Origin: Endozoicomonas_A sp049275935
GTDB lineage: Bacteria > Pseudomonadota > Gammaproteobacteria > Pseudomonadales > Endozoicomonadaceae
DNA: 64,000 nucleotides
Direction of reading: 5' to 3'
NCBI RefSeq assembly: GCF_049275935.1
Contig: NZ_CP184830.1
Coordinates: 5,518,001 to 5,582,000 of the forward strand
The number at the start of each line of letters is the position of its first letter. Positions within the stretch are counted from its first letter, which is position 1. The notes below the pieces were generated by a model, which did no database searches, had not been told where the DNA came from, and was given only the letters and a program-made list of their open reading frames with translations. Below are positions 37,677 to 47,777 of the stretch, in pieces. Position numbers and translations under genes: made by a program.

Positions 37677-37700
37677 GCGCCAGTGCATGGTATCTGGCGC
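37677..37700. promoter_or_regulatory. Inverted repeat in the gap-mfd divergent region
   Basis: GCGCCAG (37677-37683) and CTGGCGC (37694-37700) form a perfect 7-bp dyad with a 10-base spacer, about 50 bp before the mfd start. It could be an operator or a leader hairpin. No T-run follows. Confidence 0.35.
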
Positions 37701-37751
37701 CCCGAGCAGCTACAATTGCGGGTCTAGCGTATAAAGAACAAACCACCTTTC

Positions 37752-40700
37752 ATGTCGCAGGCCAACTTGAAATCATCTTCTTTCCAGCTTCCAGAGACTC
37801 CGGGGCATAAAACCTTCTGGGGTCATTTAAGCCAGTCAACAAGCTCATACGCCATAGCCAGTGCCGCCCGGTCAACCCGCAGGCCGCTTCTGGTTATTAC
37901 CCCGGATTCCGCTCAGGCCAATGCCCTTGAAGAAGAACTGAGTTTCTTCCTAAAAGGTGATCGGTCCACCCGGATTCTGCACTTTCCCGACTGGGAGATA
38001 CTGCCCTACGATGCTTTTTCTCCCCATCAGGACATCATTTCCCAGCGGCTGAAAACCCTGTATCGACTGCCTCGCAGCGAAAAGACCCTGCTGATCATCT
38101 CGGTTTCCACCCTGCTGCACCGACTCTGTCCCCGGGATTATCTGGAATCCAACTGTCTGGTTTTGAAGCGGGGTGAAACCTTTGTACTTGCCGAGAAAAG
38201 GCAACAACTGGAACAGGCGGGTTATCGTTGTGTTGAAACAGTCTACGAGCATGGTGAGTTCGCAATTCGGGGGTCACTCATGGATATCTTCCCCATGGGT
38301 TCCGATACCCCCTACCGGATTGACCTGTTTGATGATGAAATCGATACCCTGCGAATTTTTGATCCGGAAAGCCAGCGCTCCATAGAACAGGTTGATCATA
38401 TAGAACTGCTTCCAGGTCATGAATTCCCAATGGACAAGACCTCCAGAGATCGCTTCCGCAGTCTGTTCAGAGAAGCGTTTGATGTGGATCACCGTGAGTG
38501 TCCCGTGTATCAGGACATAGGACAGGGAATGGCAAGCCCGGGTATTGAATACTACCTGCCCCTGTTTTTCGAAAAGACAGCCACGCTGTTTGATCATTTG
38601 TCCACTGACACAACGATCATTCAATATCAGGGCGTGCAGGAAGCGATTGAACACTTCTGGCAGGATCTGACGGATCGCTACGAAAACCGGAAAGTCGATA
38701 AACACCACCCGCTTCTGCCTCCCGCAAAGGTTTTAATGCCTTCAGAAGAAATCAACCGGGCTCTGAAACAATACCCGCGTATTATCCTGTCAGCTGAGCA
38801 TGTTGATGCGCCGGACAGCTTCAACCTTGATCACCAGTCATTACCTGAGCTGACCCTGAATGCCCGAGCCGACCACCCTTTAAAGCCTCTTGAAGACCTG
38901 ATCGAGTCAGGACCAAGGGTTCTTCTGGTGACCGAGAGCGCGGGTCGCAGGGAAGTCCTGCTGGAAATGCTGGCCCAGTCCGATATTCGCCCCGATACAT
39001 TCAACAGCTGGGATACCTTCCTGAGCAGAAAAGAGACGCTGGGGATTACCCTGGGTACTTTAGCATCAGGATTCTTTCTCAAAGATCTGAATATTGCCCT
39101 AATTCCGGAATCCCTGCTTCTGGGCCAGAGAGTTATGCAGCGCCGCAGGCGAAAAGGCGATACCCAGACCGATACCGATCAAACCATCCGTAACCTGACC
39201 GAGCTGAGAGAAGGTGCTCCAGTGGTCCATATTGATCATGGCGTAGGACGTTATCGTGGGCTTCAAACCCTGTCCGTTGATGATCAGGAAACCGAATTCC
39301 TGACCCTGGAATACGCCAGCGAAGCTAAACTCTACATTCCTGTCGCTTCTCTGCATCTTATTGCCCGTTACACCGGCACGGATGATGAGCTTGCTCCTCT
39401 GCACCGTCTTGGCAGCGAACAATGGTCCAGGGCTCGTCGCAAAGCGGCTGAGAAGGCCAGAGATGCTGCAGCGGAGCTACTGGATATCTACGCCCGACGA
39501 GAAGCCAGAAAGGGCTTTGCCTTTTCGGCACCGGATCAACAGTATCATGCATTCACGGCCGGCTTTCCGTTTGAGGAAACACCGGACCAACAGCAGGCAA
39601 TTATCAATGTCATAAAAGACATGTCTGAGGGTAAACCCATGGACCGACTGGTCTGTGGTGATGTCGGTTTTGGCAAGACAGAAGTGGCTATGAGAGCAGC
39701 CTTTCTGGCAGTCCAAAGTGGCAAGCAAATAGCGATCCTGGTCCCGACCACCCTGCTGGCTCAGCAGCATTACGAAAGCTTTCGTGACCGTTTTGCCGAC
39801 TGGCCCGTTGAAATCGACGTAGCCTCACGTTTCAAATCGGCAAAGCAAATTCAAGGACTCAGGGAGAAAGTCGCAGAAGGCAAACTGGATATCATTATTG
39901 GTACCCACAAACTGATTCAGGGTGATTTCAAGTTCAAAAATCTGGGCCTGTTGATTATTGATGAGGAGCACCGCTTCGGAGTCAGGCACAAGGAAATGCT
40001 GAAATCCCTGCGTTCCGAAGTTGATATTCTGACTCTGACGGCTACCCCGATCCCACGGACACTTAATATGGCAATGTCGGGTATTCGCGACCTGTCAATC
40101 ATAGCCACGCCACCTGCACGACGGCTGTCAGTTAAAACCTTTGTTCGACAAAACGATCAATTACTGGTCAAAGAAGCCATTCTGCGTGAGCTATTGCGCG
40201 GCGGTCAGGTCTATTACCTGCACAACGAAGTTTCCAGTATCGAGAAAGCGGCTGCTGATTTGCGGGAGCTTATTCCTGAGGCACGTATTGCCGTCGGTCA
40301 CGGTCAGATGCGTGAAAGAGAGCTGGAGCAGGTCATGTCCGACTTCTATCACAAACGACATAATATCCTGGTCTGTACTACCATCATTGAGACAGGTATT
40401 GATATACCGAATGCCAATACCATTATCATCCACCGATCGGACAAGTTTGGCTTGGCACAATTGCACCAGTTGAGAGGTCGGGTCGGTCGATCTCATCATC
40501 AAGCCTATGCTTATCTCTTGACACCTTCACCAAAATCCATGACCAGGGATGCTCTGAAAAGACTGGAAGCCATTGCCGAAGCCCAGGACCTGGGAGCTGG
40601 CTTTATGCTGGCATCCAATGACCTGGAAATACGGGGAGCGGGTGAGTTGCTGGGTGAAGATCAGAGTGGGCAGATTCAGAATGTTGGCTTTACACTCTAT

Positions 40701-41210
40701 ACCGAAATGCTTGAGAAAGCAGTGGAAGCGATCCGAAAAGGTGAAACACCGGACCTGGACAAACCTTTACAGCAAGGCAGCGATGTGAACCTGCGGTTAC
40801 CCGCACTGCTTCCGGAGGACTATATTCATGATGTTCATAACCGACTGATTCTCTATAAACGAATTGCTGCAGCGAAAAACGACGAAGATCTGAAAAACCT
40901 TCAGGTTGAACTGATTGACCGATTCGGCCTGTTGCCGGAACAGACCAAGAACCTCTTTCGGCAGACCCGTCTCAGGTTAAGAGCCGAGAAAATGGGTATC
41001 ATTAAAATTGATGCCGGTGCCAGCAGTGCCCGAATCGAATTTAACAGTCAACCGGACATTAACCCCATTGCCATCATTCAGCTGATTCAATCTGAGCCGC
41101 ACCTATTCAAACTGGAAGGTAGCAGCGTGTTGAAGTACAGTGGCTCCATGGAAAAAGGCGAAGCACGATTCAAGCTGCTTGAGCAACTACTGGATCGACT
41201 GACCCCATGA
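37752..41210 (+). CDS. mfd: Transcription-repair coupling factor
   Basis: Mfd removes RNA polymerase stalled at DNA lesions and recruits UvrA. The 1152-residue length is standard. The N-terminal UvrB-like part includes HFPDWEILPYDAFSPHQD. The RNA-polymerase interaction domain is near HIDHGVGRYRGLQTL. The RecG-like motor has Walker A GDVGFGKTEVAMR, the DEEH box LLIIDEEHRFGV and TATPIPRTLNMAM. The C-terminal domain binds UvrA in other Mfd proteins. Codon use and length look fully intact. Confidence 0.97.
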   Translation: MSQANLKSSSFQLPETPGHKTFWGHLSQSTSSYAIASAARSTRRPLLVITPDSAQANALEEELSFFLKGDRSTRILHFPDWEILPYDAFSPHQDIISQRLKTLYRLPRSEKTLLIISVSTLLHRLCPRDYLESNCLVLKRGETFVLAEKRQQLEQAGYRCVETVYEHGEFAIRGSLMDIFPMGSDTPYRIDLFDDEIDTLRIFDPESQRSIEQVDHIELLPGHEFPMDKTSRDRFRSLFREAFDVDHRECPVYQDIGQGMASPGIEYYLPLFFEKTATLFDHLSTDTTIIQYQGVQEAIEHFWQDLTDRYENRKVDKHHPLLPPAKVLMPSEEINRALKQYPRIILSAEHVDAPDSFNLDHQSLPELTLNARADHPLKPLEDLIESGPRVLLVTESAGRREVLLEMLAQSDIRPDTFNSWDTFLSRKETLGITLGTLASGFFLKDLNIALIPESLLLGQRVMQRRRRKGDTQTDTDQTIRNLTELREGAPVVHIDHGVGRYRGLQTLSVDDQETEFLTLEYASEAKLYIPVASLHLIARYTGTDDELAPLHRLGSEQWSRARRKAAEKARDAAAELLDIYARREARKGFAFSAPDQQYHAFTAGFPFEETPDQQQAIINVIKDMSEGKPMDRLVCGDVGFGKTEVAMRAAFLAVQSGKQIAILVPTTLLAQQHYESFRDRFADWPVEIDVASRFKSAKQIQGLREKVAEGKLDIIIGTHKLIQGDFKFKNLGLLIIDEEHRFGVRHKEMLKSLRSEVDILTLTATPIPRTLNMAMSGIRDLSIIATPPARRLSVKTFVRQNDQLLVKEAILRELLRGGQVYYLHNEVSSIEKAAADLRELIPEARIAVGHGQMRERELEQVMSDFYHKRHNILVCTTIIETGIDIPNANTIIIHRSDKFGLAQLHQLRGRVGRSHHQAYAYLLTPSPKSMTRDALKRLEAIAEAQDLGAGFMLASNDLEIRGAGELLGEDQSGQIQNVGFTLYTEMLEKAVEAIRKGETPDLDKPLQQGSDVNLRLPALLPEDYIHDVHNRLILYKRIAAAKNDEDLKNLQVELIDRFGLLPEQTKNLFRQTRLRLRAEKMGIIKIDAGASSARIEFNSQPDINPIAIIQLIQSEPHLFKLEGSSVLKYSGSMEKGEARFKLLEQLLDRLTP

Positions 41211-41296
41211 TCGACTGGCCCCATATACCTCGGCAGTGGCAAACGGCTGCACACCAGACTGAAGGTCTGCGAGTTTCAGGATTGAGCAGGGATTTT

Positions 41297-42163
41297 ATGA
41301 AACAAAAAGCGATCGGCACCCTACTTCTGAGCACAATCTCCATGACAGCCATTGCCAGTGAGGATACGCAGTGGTACCAGGCCGACATGATTGTATTTTT
41401 GAACGAGCAGAGTGCCAGTGACAATGAGAAATGGCCTGATATTACGGCTCACCCTCTTCCCGCTGACACCATTAAACTAAAATCCTACAACTCCGGGACA
41501 GACGCAAAAGGAACCTCTTCTGATCTCACTGACTTTCTGGATCGTCCTGACAAAAAGCCTGCAACAGATCTGGAGCGGGATGCCTTTGTGTCCCTGCCCT
41601 ACCCATCACACTTGTTGCAAAGTGAAAGCAGTGCCCTGTCCAAAAATGGTGGCTACCGGATTCTCGATCAAAAAGCCTGGCTGATGCCGCTCAGGGAAGG
41701 CAAAAGTTCGAGGCCAATCAGGATAGGCAACTACAACACACAAAGTAAAAAACCCAGTATGTTGGAAGGTACCGTTACGATCAGCTCCAGTCGTTATCTG
41801 CATGTAAAAGTTAATCTCTGGTACAGCGAACTGGCATGGGAAGCACTGGCAAAAAACATGGAGAATGTTCAGCCGCACCCGGAGTCTCAAAAGAAACCAA
41901 CCCTGGATAAAAATCTGCAACTGGTCAGGGCACCTGACGGTCAGCCCATGAAGATTTCCCGTAATTTTCATTTGCAGGAAAGTCGCAGAATCAAAAACAG
42001 TGATGAGGTTCAGTACCTGGACAGCCCGGTCATCGGTGTTCTGTTCAAACTGACGCCCTATAAAAAGCCGGATAAACCTTTGCTACCTGAAATGGAAGCT
42101 GACCAGGAAAAAAGCCCGGAGCCAGGGATACTACCCGGAATTGTCGATCAGGAAGGCAGCTGA
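41297..42163 (+). CDS. csiV: CsiV-like periplasmic protein
   Basis: A secreted protein of about 288 residues. I place the start at the ATG at 41297 (AGGGA upstream), which begins a signal peptide (MKQKAIGTLLLSTISMTAIAS). An ATG at 41207 overlapping the mfd stop would add an unlikely 30 residues before it. The mature N-terminus WYQADMIVFLNE is typical of the CsiV family encoded next to mfd. In Vibrio cholerae CsiV is a periplasmic factor supporting peptidoglycan assembly and cell shape. The C-terminal tail is charged and low in complexity. Confidence 0.78.
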   Translation: MKQKAIGTLLLSTISMTAIASEDTQWYQADMIVFLNEQSASDNEKWPDITAHPLPADTIKLKSYNSGTDAKGTSSDLTDFLDRPDKKPATDLERDAFVSLPYPSHLLQSESSALSKNGGYRILDQKAWLMPLREGKSSRPIRIGNYNTQSKKPSMLEGTVTISSSRYLHVKVNLWYSELAWEALAKNMENVQPHPESQKKPTLDKNLQLVRAPDGQPMKISRNFHLQESRRIKNSDEVQYLDSPVIGVLFKLTPYKKPDKPLLPEMEADQEKSPEPGILPGIVDQEGS

Positions 42164-42228
42164 TTCGGAGTAATACCCATCGTGCTTTCTAACCCGAGAC
42201 AAGGCGGCGTGGAAAGTTCGATTGGTAT

Positions 42229-42260
42229 AAAAAGAGCTGTCAGTGGCGCAGCTCTTTTTT
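42229..42260. terminator. Bidirectional terminator between csiV and the anti-sigma gene
   Basis: AAAAAGAGCTG (42229-42239) pairs with CAGCTCTTTTT, ending at 42260 with six T. It terminates csiV transcripts and overlaps the last codons of the convergent anti-sigma gene. Confidence 0.8.
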
Positions 42261-42671
42261 CATGATAAAGCTGTTCTTGTCCTGGTTTGACTCATAGGTC
42301 ACCTGATCCATCAGCTTGTTCACAATGTGTAGACCACGGCCACTGCACAACCAGGCTTCAGGATGCTCAGGATCAACGACCATTTCAGTCTTATTCTGCA
42401 TGACATCGTCCGGAATACTGTGTCCCCAGTCGCTAACAGAAATATTCATCATGGTCTTGTCCAGATTGATACACACTTCCACCGGATGGCCCGCTTCATT
42501 TTCGTAAGCATGCTCAATGGCATTGTTGACAATCTCTACCAGACAAAGCTCTAGCCGATTAATTTCAACAGGAGAGAGAGTGGTCATGGCACAGACACCT
42601 CTGACCGCCATAGCCACCAGCGTTGTATTGGATAACTGGCTGTCGATTTCCAGCTTCAGCACCTGTGACAT
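42240..42671 (-). CDS. RsbW/SpoIIAB-like anti-sigma factor kinase
   Basis: A 143-residue GHKL ATPase-type protein. The ATG at 42671 follows GGGAG; the upstream extension lies inside the STAS gene. The N-box is EIVNNAIEHAY, with ATP-lid motifs DWGHSIP and GRGLHIV. Such kinases phosphorylate the STAS antagonist and bind a sigma factor or other target. It directly follows the STAS gene (one base between stop and start), giving a complete partner-switching set with the phosphatase upstream. Confidence 0.88.
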   Translation of the reverse strand: MSQVLKLEIDSQLSNTTLVAMAVRGVCAMTTLSPVEINRLELCLVEIVNNAIEHAYENEAGHPVEVCINLDKTMMNISVSDWGHSIPDDVMQNKTEMVVDPEHPEAWLCSGRGLHIVNKLMDQVTYESNQDKNSFIMKKELRH

Positions 42672-42672
42672 G

Positions 42673-43005
42673 TCAGCTCCCTTTAACAGCCTCAGCCACT
42701 GAACCATGGAGTTTGAACAATTTATCCATGGACGTTAGATCAAACAGATCTTGTACCGCAGGCTGTGCAGAAGCCAGACCGAGTGACCCGTTACCCGACA
42801 ATTTCTTAAGACCCGCTACCAGCACGCTCAAGCCTGTGCTGTCCATAAAACGCACTTCGGCAAGATCGACAATCAGCTCGGATTTGCCCTCTTCAATCAG
42901 ATCAAACACATAGGTTTTAAACGCTTCGGCAACGGAAGCATCGAGACGGGACTCATCAATCCGGACCACTGTAATCTGGCCTTCCTCGTAGTGTTCAAAC
43001 GCCAT
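42673..43005 (-). CDS. STAS-domain anti-sigma factor antagonist
   Basis: A 110-residue SpoIIAA/RsbV-like protein. The phosphorylatable serine is Ser56 in the motif FMDSTGLSVLVAGL. Dephosphorylated, such proteins capture the kinase and free its target; phosphorylated, they release it. The position between the kinase and the PP2C phosphatase genes supports this role. The target here could be a sigma factor or a biofilm/motility regulator, as for HsbA in Pseudomonas. Confidence 0.9.
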   Translation of the reverse strand: MAFEHYEEGQITVVRIDESRLDASVAEAFKTYVFDLIEEGKSELIVDLAEVRFMDSTGLSVLVAGLKKLSGNGSLGLASAQPAVQDLFDLTSMDKLFKLHGSVAEAVKGS

Positions 43006-43021
43006 GCCATCCTCCTGGCTT

Positions 43022-44215
43022 TCAGGGTTTCCATTCCAGTAACAGGTAGGTCACATCGTCATCGAAACGGTCCAGCTCACTCCAGTCTCTGACATTTTTC
43101 TCTACCTGGTCAACAACTGATTTTAAATCGTCATCTAAAGTATCTTGCAGGCATTGCAGCAAACGGGCCTCACCAAACTGTTGACCTTCAGTGTTTTCGC
43201 ATTCCGTCACTCCGTCAGAATAGAGAAACAGACGGTCACCCGGCTGAAACTGCAAAGTGCTGGAGATGTATTCCATGTCCGGCATCATACCGATGGGCAC
43301 TCCTCCACCCATTACGGGCTCTACAAAGGCTTTATCACGATGAATCCATAAGGGTTGCGGATGACCCGCCTGTGATAATGTCACCTGACCTGTGCGACTA
43401 TTGATAAGTCCATAGGCAATGGTGAAATAAAGCATCGACTCCGGAGTCAGCTGAAACCGCCGGTTCAGTGAGGCCAGAACCTTTTCGGGCGCACGCACCT
43501 TATTGAATGGTTCATGATCCAATGTTTCCTTGACGATGGAGCCTCTGCCCGATGTTTCTGAGAGAATATTATTCAGAGTAAATGAAAAGAGCGCTGAGGG
43601 AATACCATGCCCGGCCACGTCCAGTTGATAGAACCCTAAGGTTTCACCATCAATAGCCTGATAACCAAACATGTCCCCGCCCAGTATTTTGCTGGGCTGG
43701 AAAAACCAGTCAAAAGAAACATGTTGTATGGTCGCCGGTTGAGCCAGCAAAACTTCCTGGGCTTTGGCCGCCGATTCAAGATCTTTTTCAACGGTCTGAA
43801 TCGCTTCAACCAGGCGTGTATTCTGCAGCTCGAGCTGCCTCTCAAGTTCGATGATACGAATCCCTGCTTTCAGGCGGGCAGCCAATTCATCAAAATTAAC
43901 CGGCTTGGCAAGAAAATCATCCGCCCCGTCATTCATGCCTTCAACAACTGCCTTATGATCTGCATTACCGGTGAGCAGGATAAAATAAATATAACGTCCA
44001 AGATCTGTTTTTCGGGTCTGCCTGAGCAGTTCCAGACCATCCATCTCTGGCATCATCCAATCGCTGATGATAATTCTGACATCCTGATGTTCCCGCAGAA
44101 TCTCCAGAGCCTGTCTACCATTCTCGGCCTCGAGTACCTGGTGCCCCTGCTTTTTCAATACCACGGAGAGCATCAAACGCTGGTCACGAGCATCTTCAAC
44201 GATAAGAATATTCAT
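43022..44215 (-). CDS. Response regulator with PP2C/SpoIIE-type phosphatase output
   Basis: A 397-residue fusion. The receiver domain has the acidic pocket VEDARDQR, phosphoacceptor Asp52 in IISDWMMPEMDG, and Lys104 in FLAKPVN. A coiled-coil linker (residues about 120-155) leads to a PPM phosphatase domain with KILGGDMFGY, LDVAGHGIPSALFS and LFLYSDGVTEC. It would dephosphorylate the adjacent STAS protein when its receiver is activated. No sensor kinase is encoded nearby. The STAS gene follows after 16 bp. Confidence 0.92.
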   Translation of the reverse strand: MNILIVEDARDQRLMLSVVLKKQGHQVLEAENGRQALEILREHQDVRIIISDWMMPEMDGLELLRQTRKTDLGRYIYFILLTGNADHKAVVEGMNDGADDFLAKPVNFDELAARLKAGIRIIELERQLELQNTRLVEAIQTVEKDLESAAKAQEVLLAQPATIQHVSFDWFFQPSKILGGDMFGYQAIDGETLGFYQLDVAGHGIPSALFSFTLNNILSETSGRGSIVKETLDHEPFNKVRAPEKVLASLNRRFQLTPESMLYFTIAYGLINSRTGQVTLSQAGHPQPLWIHRDKAFVEPVMGGGVPIGMMPDMEYISSTLQFQPGDRLFLYSDGVTECENTEGQQFGEARLLQCLQDTLDDDLKSVVDQVEKNVRDWSELDRFDDDVTYLLLEWKP

Positions 44216-44250
44216 TTAGCCTTTATCGGCCGGGCCTTATTTCATCTTAA

Positions 44251-45327
44251 TCAGTGGCTATCATTATCGGGTGAGTTACCTGACTCTGGTTCAGCATTCG
44301 CTTTATGAATCACTTTCATCACCGGATAGGCGAACTCCGCTCCTGCTTTTTGCACTGCAGAAGCAATGATCAACATGATGCTTTCCTGGACCCTGACAAA
44401 GTCCACTCTGCCCTTGGGAATGACATGCACCCGGACCTGACACTCCAGTGATGAATCCCCATATTTAAGAAACCTTGCATAGTGGGGCTCCGAACAATCC
44501 AGCTCGGGATGCTGAAGAAATTCTGTCGTGATCTGATTCATGACGGCGGGGATCTTGTCCAGATCCTCGTAGCGAATACCAAAGTTTTCAACAACCCGGC
44601 GGTTACGCATTCTGGATGGATTTTCCAAAACGATACTGGTGAAGACCGAGTTCGGGACAAACACGGGTCTGCGATCAAAATTTCTTATCTGGGTCAAGCG
44701 CCAGCCAATATGTTCTACATGGCCTTCTATCTGTCGGTCCGGAGAACGAACCCAATCGCCTTCTTTAAAGGGTTTATCCAGCATTAACATCAAACCACCA
44801 AAGAAGTTGGCCAACCATTCCCTGGCAGCCATACCCACAATCAAGCCGCCTACGCCACCAAAAGTCAGCAGCGCGGAGAGCGAATAGCCCAACTTTTGCG
44901 CCAGAATCATCACCGCCAGAACAATCAGAACGATATGAAAAAACCGTGACAGGGTTCTGGCCAGGTCGAGATCTTTATCTTGAACGCCCGAGATCTCGGC
45001 AATGTTCGGTAACTGCCTGATGAGTCTCAGCAGAAGCCAGAGTGGAAGTAATACTGAGCAGACAGCTTCTGATGTGGCCAGCCAGTCATGGCCTTCTTCT
45101 TCACTATGATCAACAAACCAGTGAGCGAGGTAAAAAAAACATAACAACCACGGAAGAAGCAACAACGGAGGACGAAAAGCTGAGGCCAGACAGGCTCTCA
45201 CCGATTGATTCTCAGATTGAGCCCACCGACTGAGAAGGAAGTGGCTGAACCAGGAAACGATAACAGCAGCCACAAGCGCTGTCACTAAATCGACATTCTC
45301 CCCTTTAAGAAGACCCTCCCAAAACAT
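44251..45327 (-). CDS. MscS family mechanosensitive ion channel, copy A
   Basis: A 358-residue inner-membrane channel. The ATG at 45327 follows AGGAG. Four or five N-terminal hydrophobic segments lead to the MscS pore-helix region (SALLTFGGVGGLIVGMAA). The beta domain follows, with FKEGDWVRSPDR and VEHIGWRLTQIR. The protein releases solutes on membrane tension. It is clearly paralogous to the next gene, with matching motifs throughout the beta domain, but is not near-identical. Confidence 0.9.
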   Translation of the reverse strand: MFWEGLLKGENVDLVTALVAAVIVSWFSHFLLSRWAQSENQSVRACLASAFRPPLLLLPWLLCFFYLAHWFVDHSEEEGHDWLATSEAVCSVLLPLWLLLRLIRQLPNIAEISGVQDKDLDLARTLSRFFHIVLIVLAVMILAQKLGYSLSALLTFGGVGGLIVGMAAREWLANFFGGLMLMLDKPFKEGDWVRSPDRQIEGHVEHIGWRLTQIRNFDRRPVFVPNSVFTSIVLENPSRMRNRRVVENFGIRYEDLDKIPAVMNQITTEFLQHPELDCSEPHYARFLKYGDSSLECQVRVHVIPKGRVDFVRVQESIMLIIASAVQKAGAEFAYPVMKVIHKANAEPESGNSPDNDSH

Positions 45328-45469
45328 TGCCTGCTCCTCGCACAAGAAAACCCCACGGTAAAGGAGATATCGGCCATCGCCTTCCCGGTTATATTCAGAC
45401 CATTGAAATTATCCTCAAGGGATAAAAGCTGGACGAACATACTTTGATTTCAACACTGAAGGGTTGAAA

Positions 45470-46597
45470 TCAATCTATCATAGCTCGTTCAGCCGTTTTT
45501 GCCGGTGTCTGTTTCAACTTGCCGAGCCACTCTTGCGGGACATCAAGCGTCCGGGTCGGGAAGGCAATATCAGCACCATGAGAATGGATAATAGCTATTA
45601 TCCTGACCAGGACATCCTGTTTAACCCTGAGGTACTCTGCCCAGTCTCTGGTACATGTAAAGCAATAGACTAAAATATCGAGGCTGGAGGGTCCAAAGGC
45701 ATTGAGCGATACGAGAAGAGTCTTATCGCTGGCGATTTCATCGTTGTCGTTCAGATACTGCCGTATTTCCTCGACGATCACCTCCACCTTCTGGCCATCC
45801 TGATACCTCAGGCCAACAGTTTCCTTGATCCTTCTATTTTCCATTCGCGATGGATTCTCAACAGAAATGCTGTTGAAAGTGGCGTTGGGAACGTAGAGTG
45901 GTCGCTTATCAAATGTCTTGATGCGGGTTTCTCTCCAGCCAATGTATTCCACAGTGCCTTCAATGTTTCTATCCGGCGAACGAATCCAGTCACCAACCCG
46001 GAAGGGTTTATTCAGGTAAATCATCAGACCACCAAAGAAATTGGCCAGCATATCCTTAGCGGCAAAACCGACTGCCAAACCTCCCACACCACCAAATGCC
46101 AAAAGACCTGAGATACTGTAGCCAAGTGACTGTAATACAGTCAGAAAACAGATGATGATGACCACAATTCTGCTTAATCTGCCAATCGCTACTACAGTCG
46201 TTGGATCATTAGACCGATCGCCTGCCAGTTCAGGATTCAGAAAGTTTCGCTCCAGCTGACGAATGAAACGGATAATGCTCCAACCCGCCAGAGTCAGGAT
46301 AATGACATCCCTGAGATTATTCAGACCATCAATTAACTCAGAATCCGTAGCCTTGGCAGCTACACCAACAACCCAGCAGAAACCAATAACCCAGATCAGC
46401 AGGATCACAGGGGTTCTCAGTCCCCTGATAACGGCATCATTCCAAGGGGTAAGGGCTGCACGACCATCTCTGGAAAGATGAGCAAACACTCTGGACAAGA
46501 TCAGATGGATAACGCCTGAAATCAACAGGACAATAACGGCCTGAATAACCCATTGAGGAATATCCAGTTCATGAAAAAAAGGGTGAGAAAGAGACAT
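45470..46597 (-). CDS. MscS family mechanosensitive ion channel, copy B
   Basis: A 375-residue channel. The ATG at 46597 follows GGAAG; the upstream extension is unlikely. The pore region is SGLLAFGGVGGLAVGFAA, and the beta domain has RVGDWIRSPDR and VEYIGWRETRIK, then FNSISVENPSRMENRR. A hairpin with arms GATTTCAAC and GTTGAAATC (45446-45471) overlaps the stop codon. The pair with copy A arose by tandem duplication followed by divergence. Confidence 0.9.
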   Translation of the reverse strand: MSLSHPFFHELDIPQWVIQAVIVLLISGVIHLILSRVFAHLSRDGRAALTPWNDAVIRGLRTPVILLIWVIGFCWVVGVAAKATDSELIDGLNNLRDVIILTLAGWSIIRFIRQLERNFLNPELAGDRSNDPTTVVAIGRLSRIVVIIICFLTVLQSLGYSISGLLAFGGVGGLAVGFAAKDMLANFFGGLMIYLNKPFRVGDWIRSPDRNIEGTVEYIGWRETRIKTFDKRPLYVPNATFNSISVENPSRMENRRIKETVGLRYQDGQKVEVIVEEIRQYLNDNDEIASDKTLLVSLNAFGPSSLDILVYCFTCTRDWAEYLRVKQDVLVRIIAIIHSHGADIAFPTRTLDVPQEWLGKLKQTPAKTAERAMID

Positions 46598-46691
46598 TAT
46601 CAGACTTCCGGATAGAAAACGGGACACTTAACACTGAGAATGATTTCATTCCCACAAGGTTGAAATCATTCTATGGACGTTTTATGGCAGA

Positions 46692-47738
46692 TCAGTTAAA
46701 TCGTTCAGAAAGATAATCCAGTCTGTCCTTGCAACTAAGATAGCGATCCATGGTCACCAGCTCTTCCAGAGCTCGACCGCCACGGGCCTGAAGAGATGAA
46801 AGATCAGGCGTAGAGAAAGAAGACCGTTCAAGCCAGGGCAGAACTTCCCGGACACCCTCCCTGCTGCTTAATAACAATAAATCACAACCCGCATTCAAGG
46901 CTTTTTCGACCCGGACAGTGTAACTTCCGGCTGAAGCTGCACCCTCCATGGTCAGACAGTCACTGATCACTAAGCCATTAAAGCCGATCTGTTCTCTAAG
47001 GATGTCTTTCAACCAGATTGATGAAAAACCACAAGGCTGATCATCTACTTCAGGAAAAACAATGTGAGCGGGCATAATCGCTTCTATGCCCTGCTCTATC
47101 AGAGCTTTGAATGGCGCCATATCTTGCTGCTGGATGGCATCCAGCGCACGACTATCCCTGGGCAGGGTCAGGTGAGAATCTTCGTTAACACTGCCATGAC
47201 CGGGAAAATGTTTACCTATACAGGGCATTCCTGATTCACGGACACCACTGAACCATGCACCGGCCAGTTTAATGACGGTTTCTGGCTCACAGCCGAAGGC
47301 ACGGTCGCCCACTATATCTGTAAGACCCAGATTAAGATCCAGGACCGGAGCCAGACTCATGTCAAGGCCGCAGGAGAGTATTTCTTCAGCCATAAGCCAG
47401 CCACAATCCTCAACCAACTCCAGGGCTTTCTGGGGATCACATTTGAAATAGCTGGCATAACGCTCTGCAGGCGGCAAACGGGTAAAATCGTTTCTGAAAC
47501 GCTGAACCCTGCCACCTTCCTGATCCACCATCAGAATCAGGTTTTGTCTGATACTTCTTATGTCTCTGACCAGATCACACAACTGTTTACGATCGTGAAA
47601 ATTCCGGGCAAAAAACAATACCCCGGCAACACCGGGATGCAGCAGTAATTCCCGCTCTTCAGGCTGGAGGGTCTGACCTTCAAGGTCGATTATCAGAACG
47701 CCATTATTTTTCGCATTGTTATGATCATGCCTGTACAT
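46692..47738 (-). CDS. nagZ: Beta-N-acetylhexosaminidase NagZ
   Basis: A 348-residue cytoplasmic family 3 glycosidase that removes N-acetylglucosamine from anhydromuropeptides during peptidoglycan recycling. Motifs are LMVDQEGGRVQRF, KHFPGHGSVNEDSHL (the loop with catalytic His/Asp) and the nucleophile Asp in VISDCLTMEGA. No signal peptide is present. It lies between an L,D-transpeptidase and MscS genes, and in Pseudomonas it also lies beside psrA. Confidence 0.94.
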   Translation of the reverse strand: MYRHDHNNAKNNGVLIIDLEGQTLQPEERELLLHPGVAGVLFFARNFHDRKQLCDLVRDIRSIRQNLILMVDQEGGRVQRFRNDFTRLPPAERYASYFKCDPQKALELVEDCGWLMAEEILSCGLDMSLAPVLDLNLGLTDIVGDRAFGCEPETVIKLAGAWFSGVRESGMPCIGKHFPGHGSVNEDSHLTLPRDSRALDAIQQQDMAPFKALIEQGIEAIMPAHIVFPEVDDQPCGFSSIWLKDILREQIGFNGLVISDCLTMEGAASAGSYTVRVEKALNAGCDLLLLSSREGVREVLPWLERSSFSTPDLSSLQARGGRALEELVTMDRYLSCKDRLDYLSERFN

Positions 47739-47777
47739 ACTTTTCTTGCTCTCCTGACCCGTCTGAATGCGATAAAA

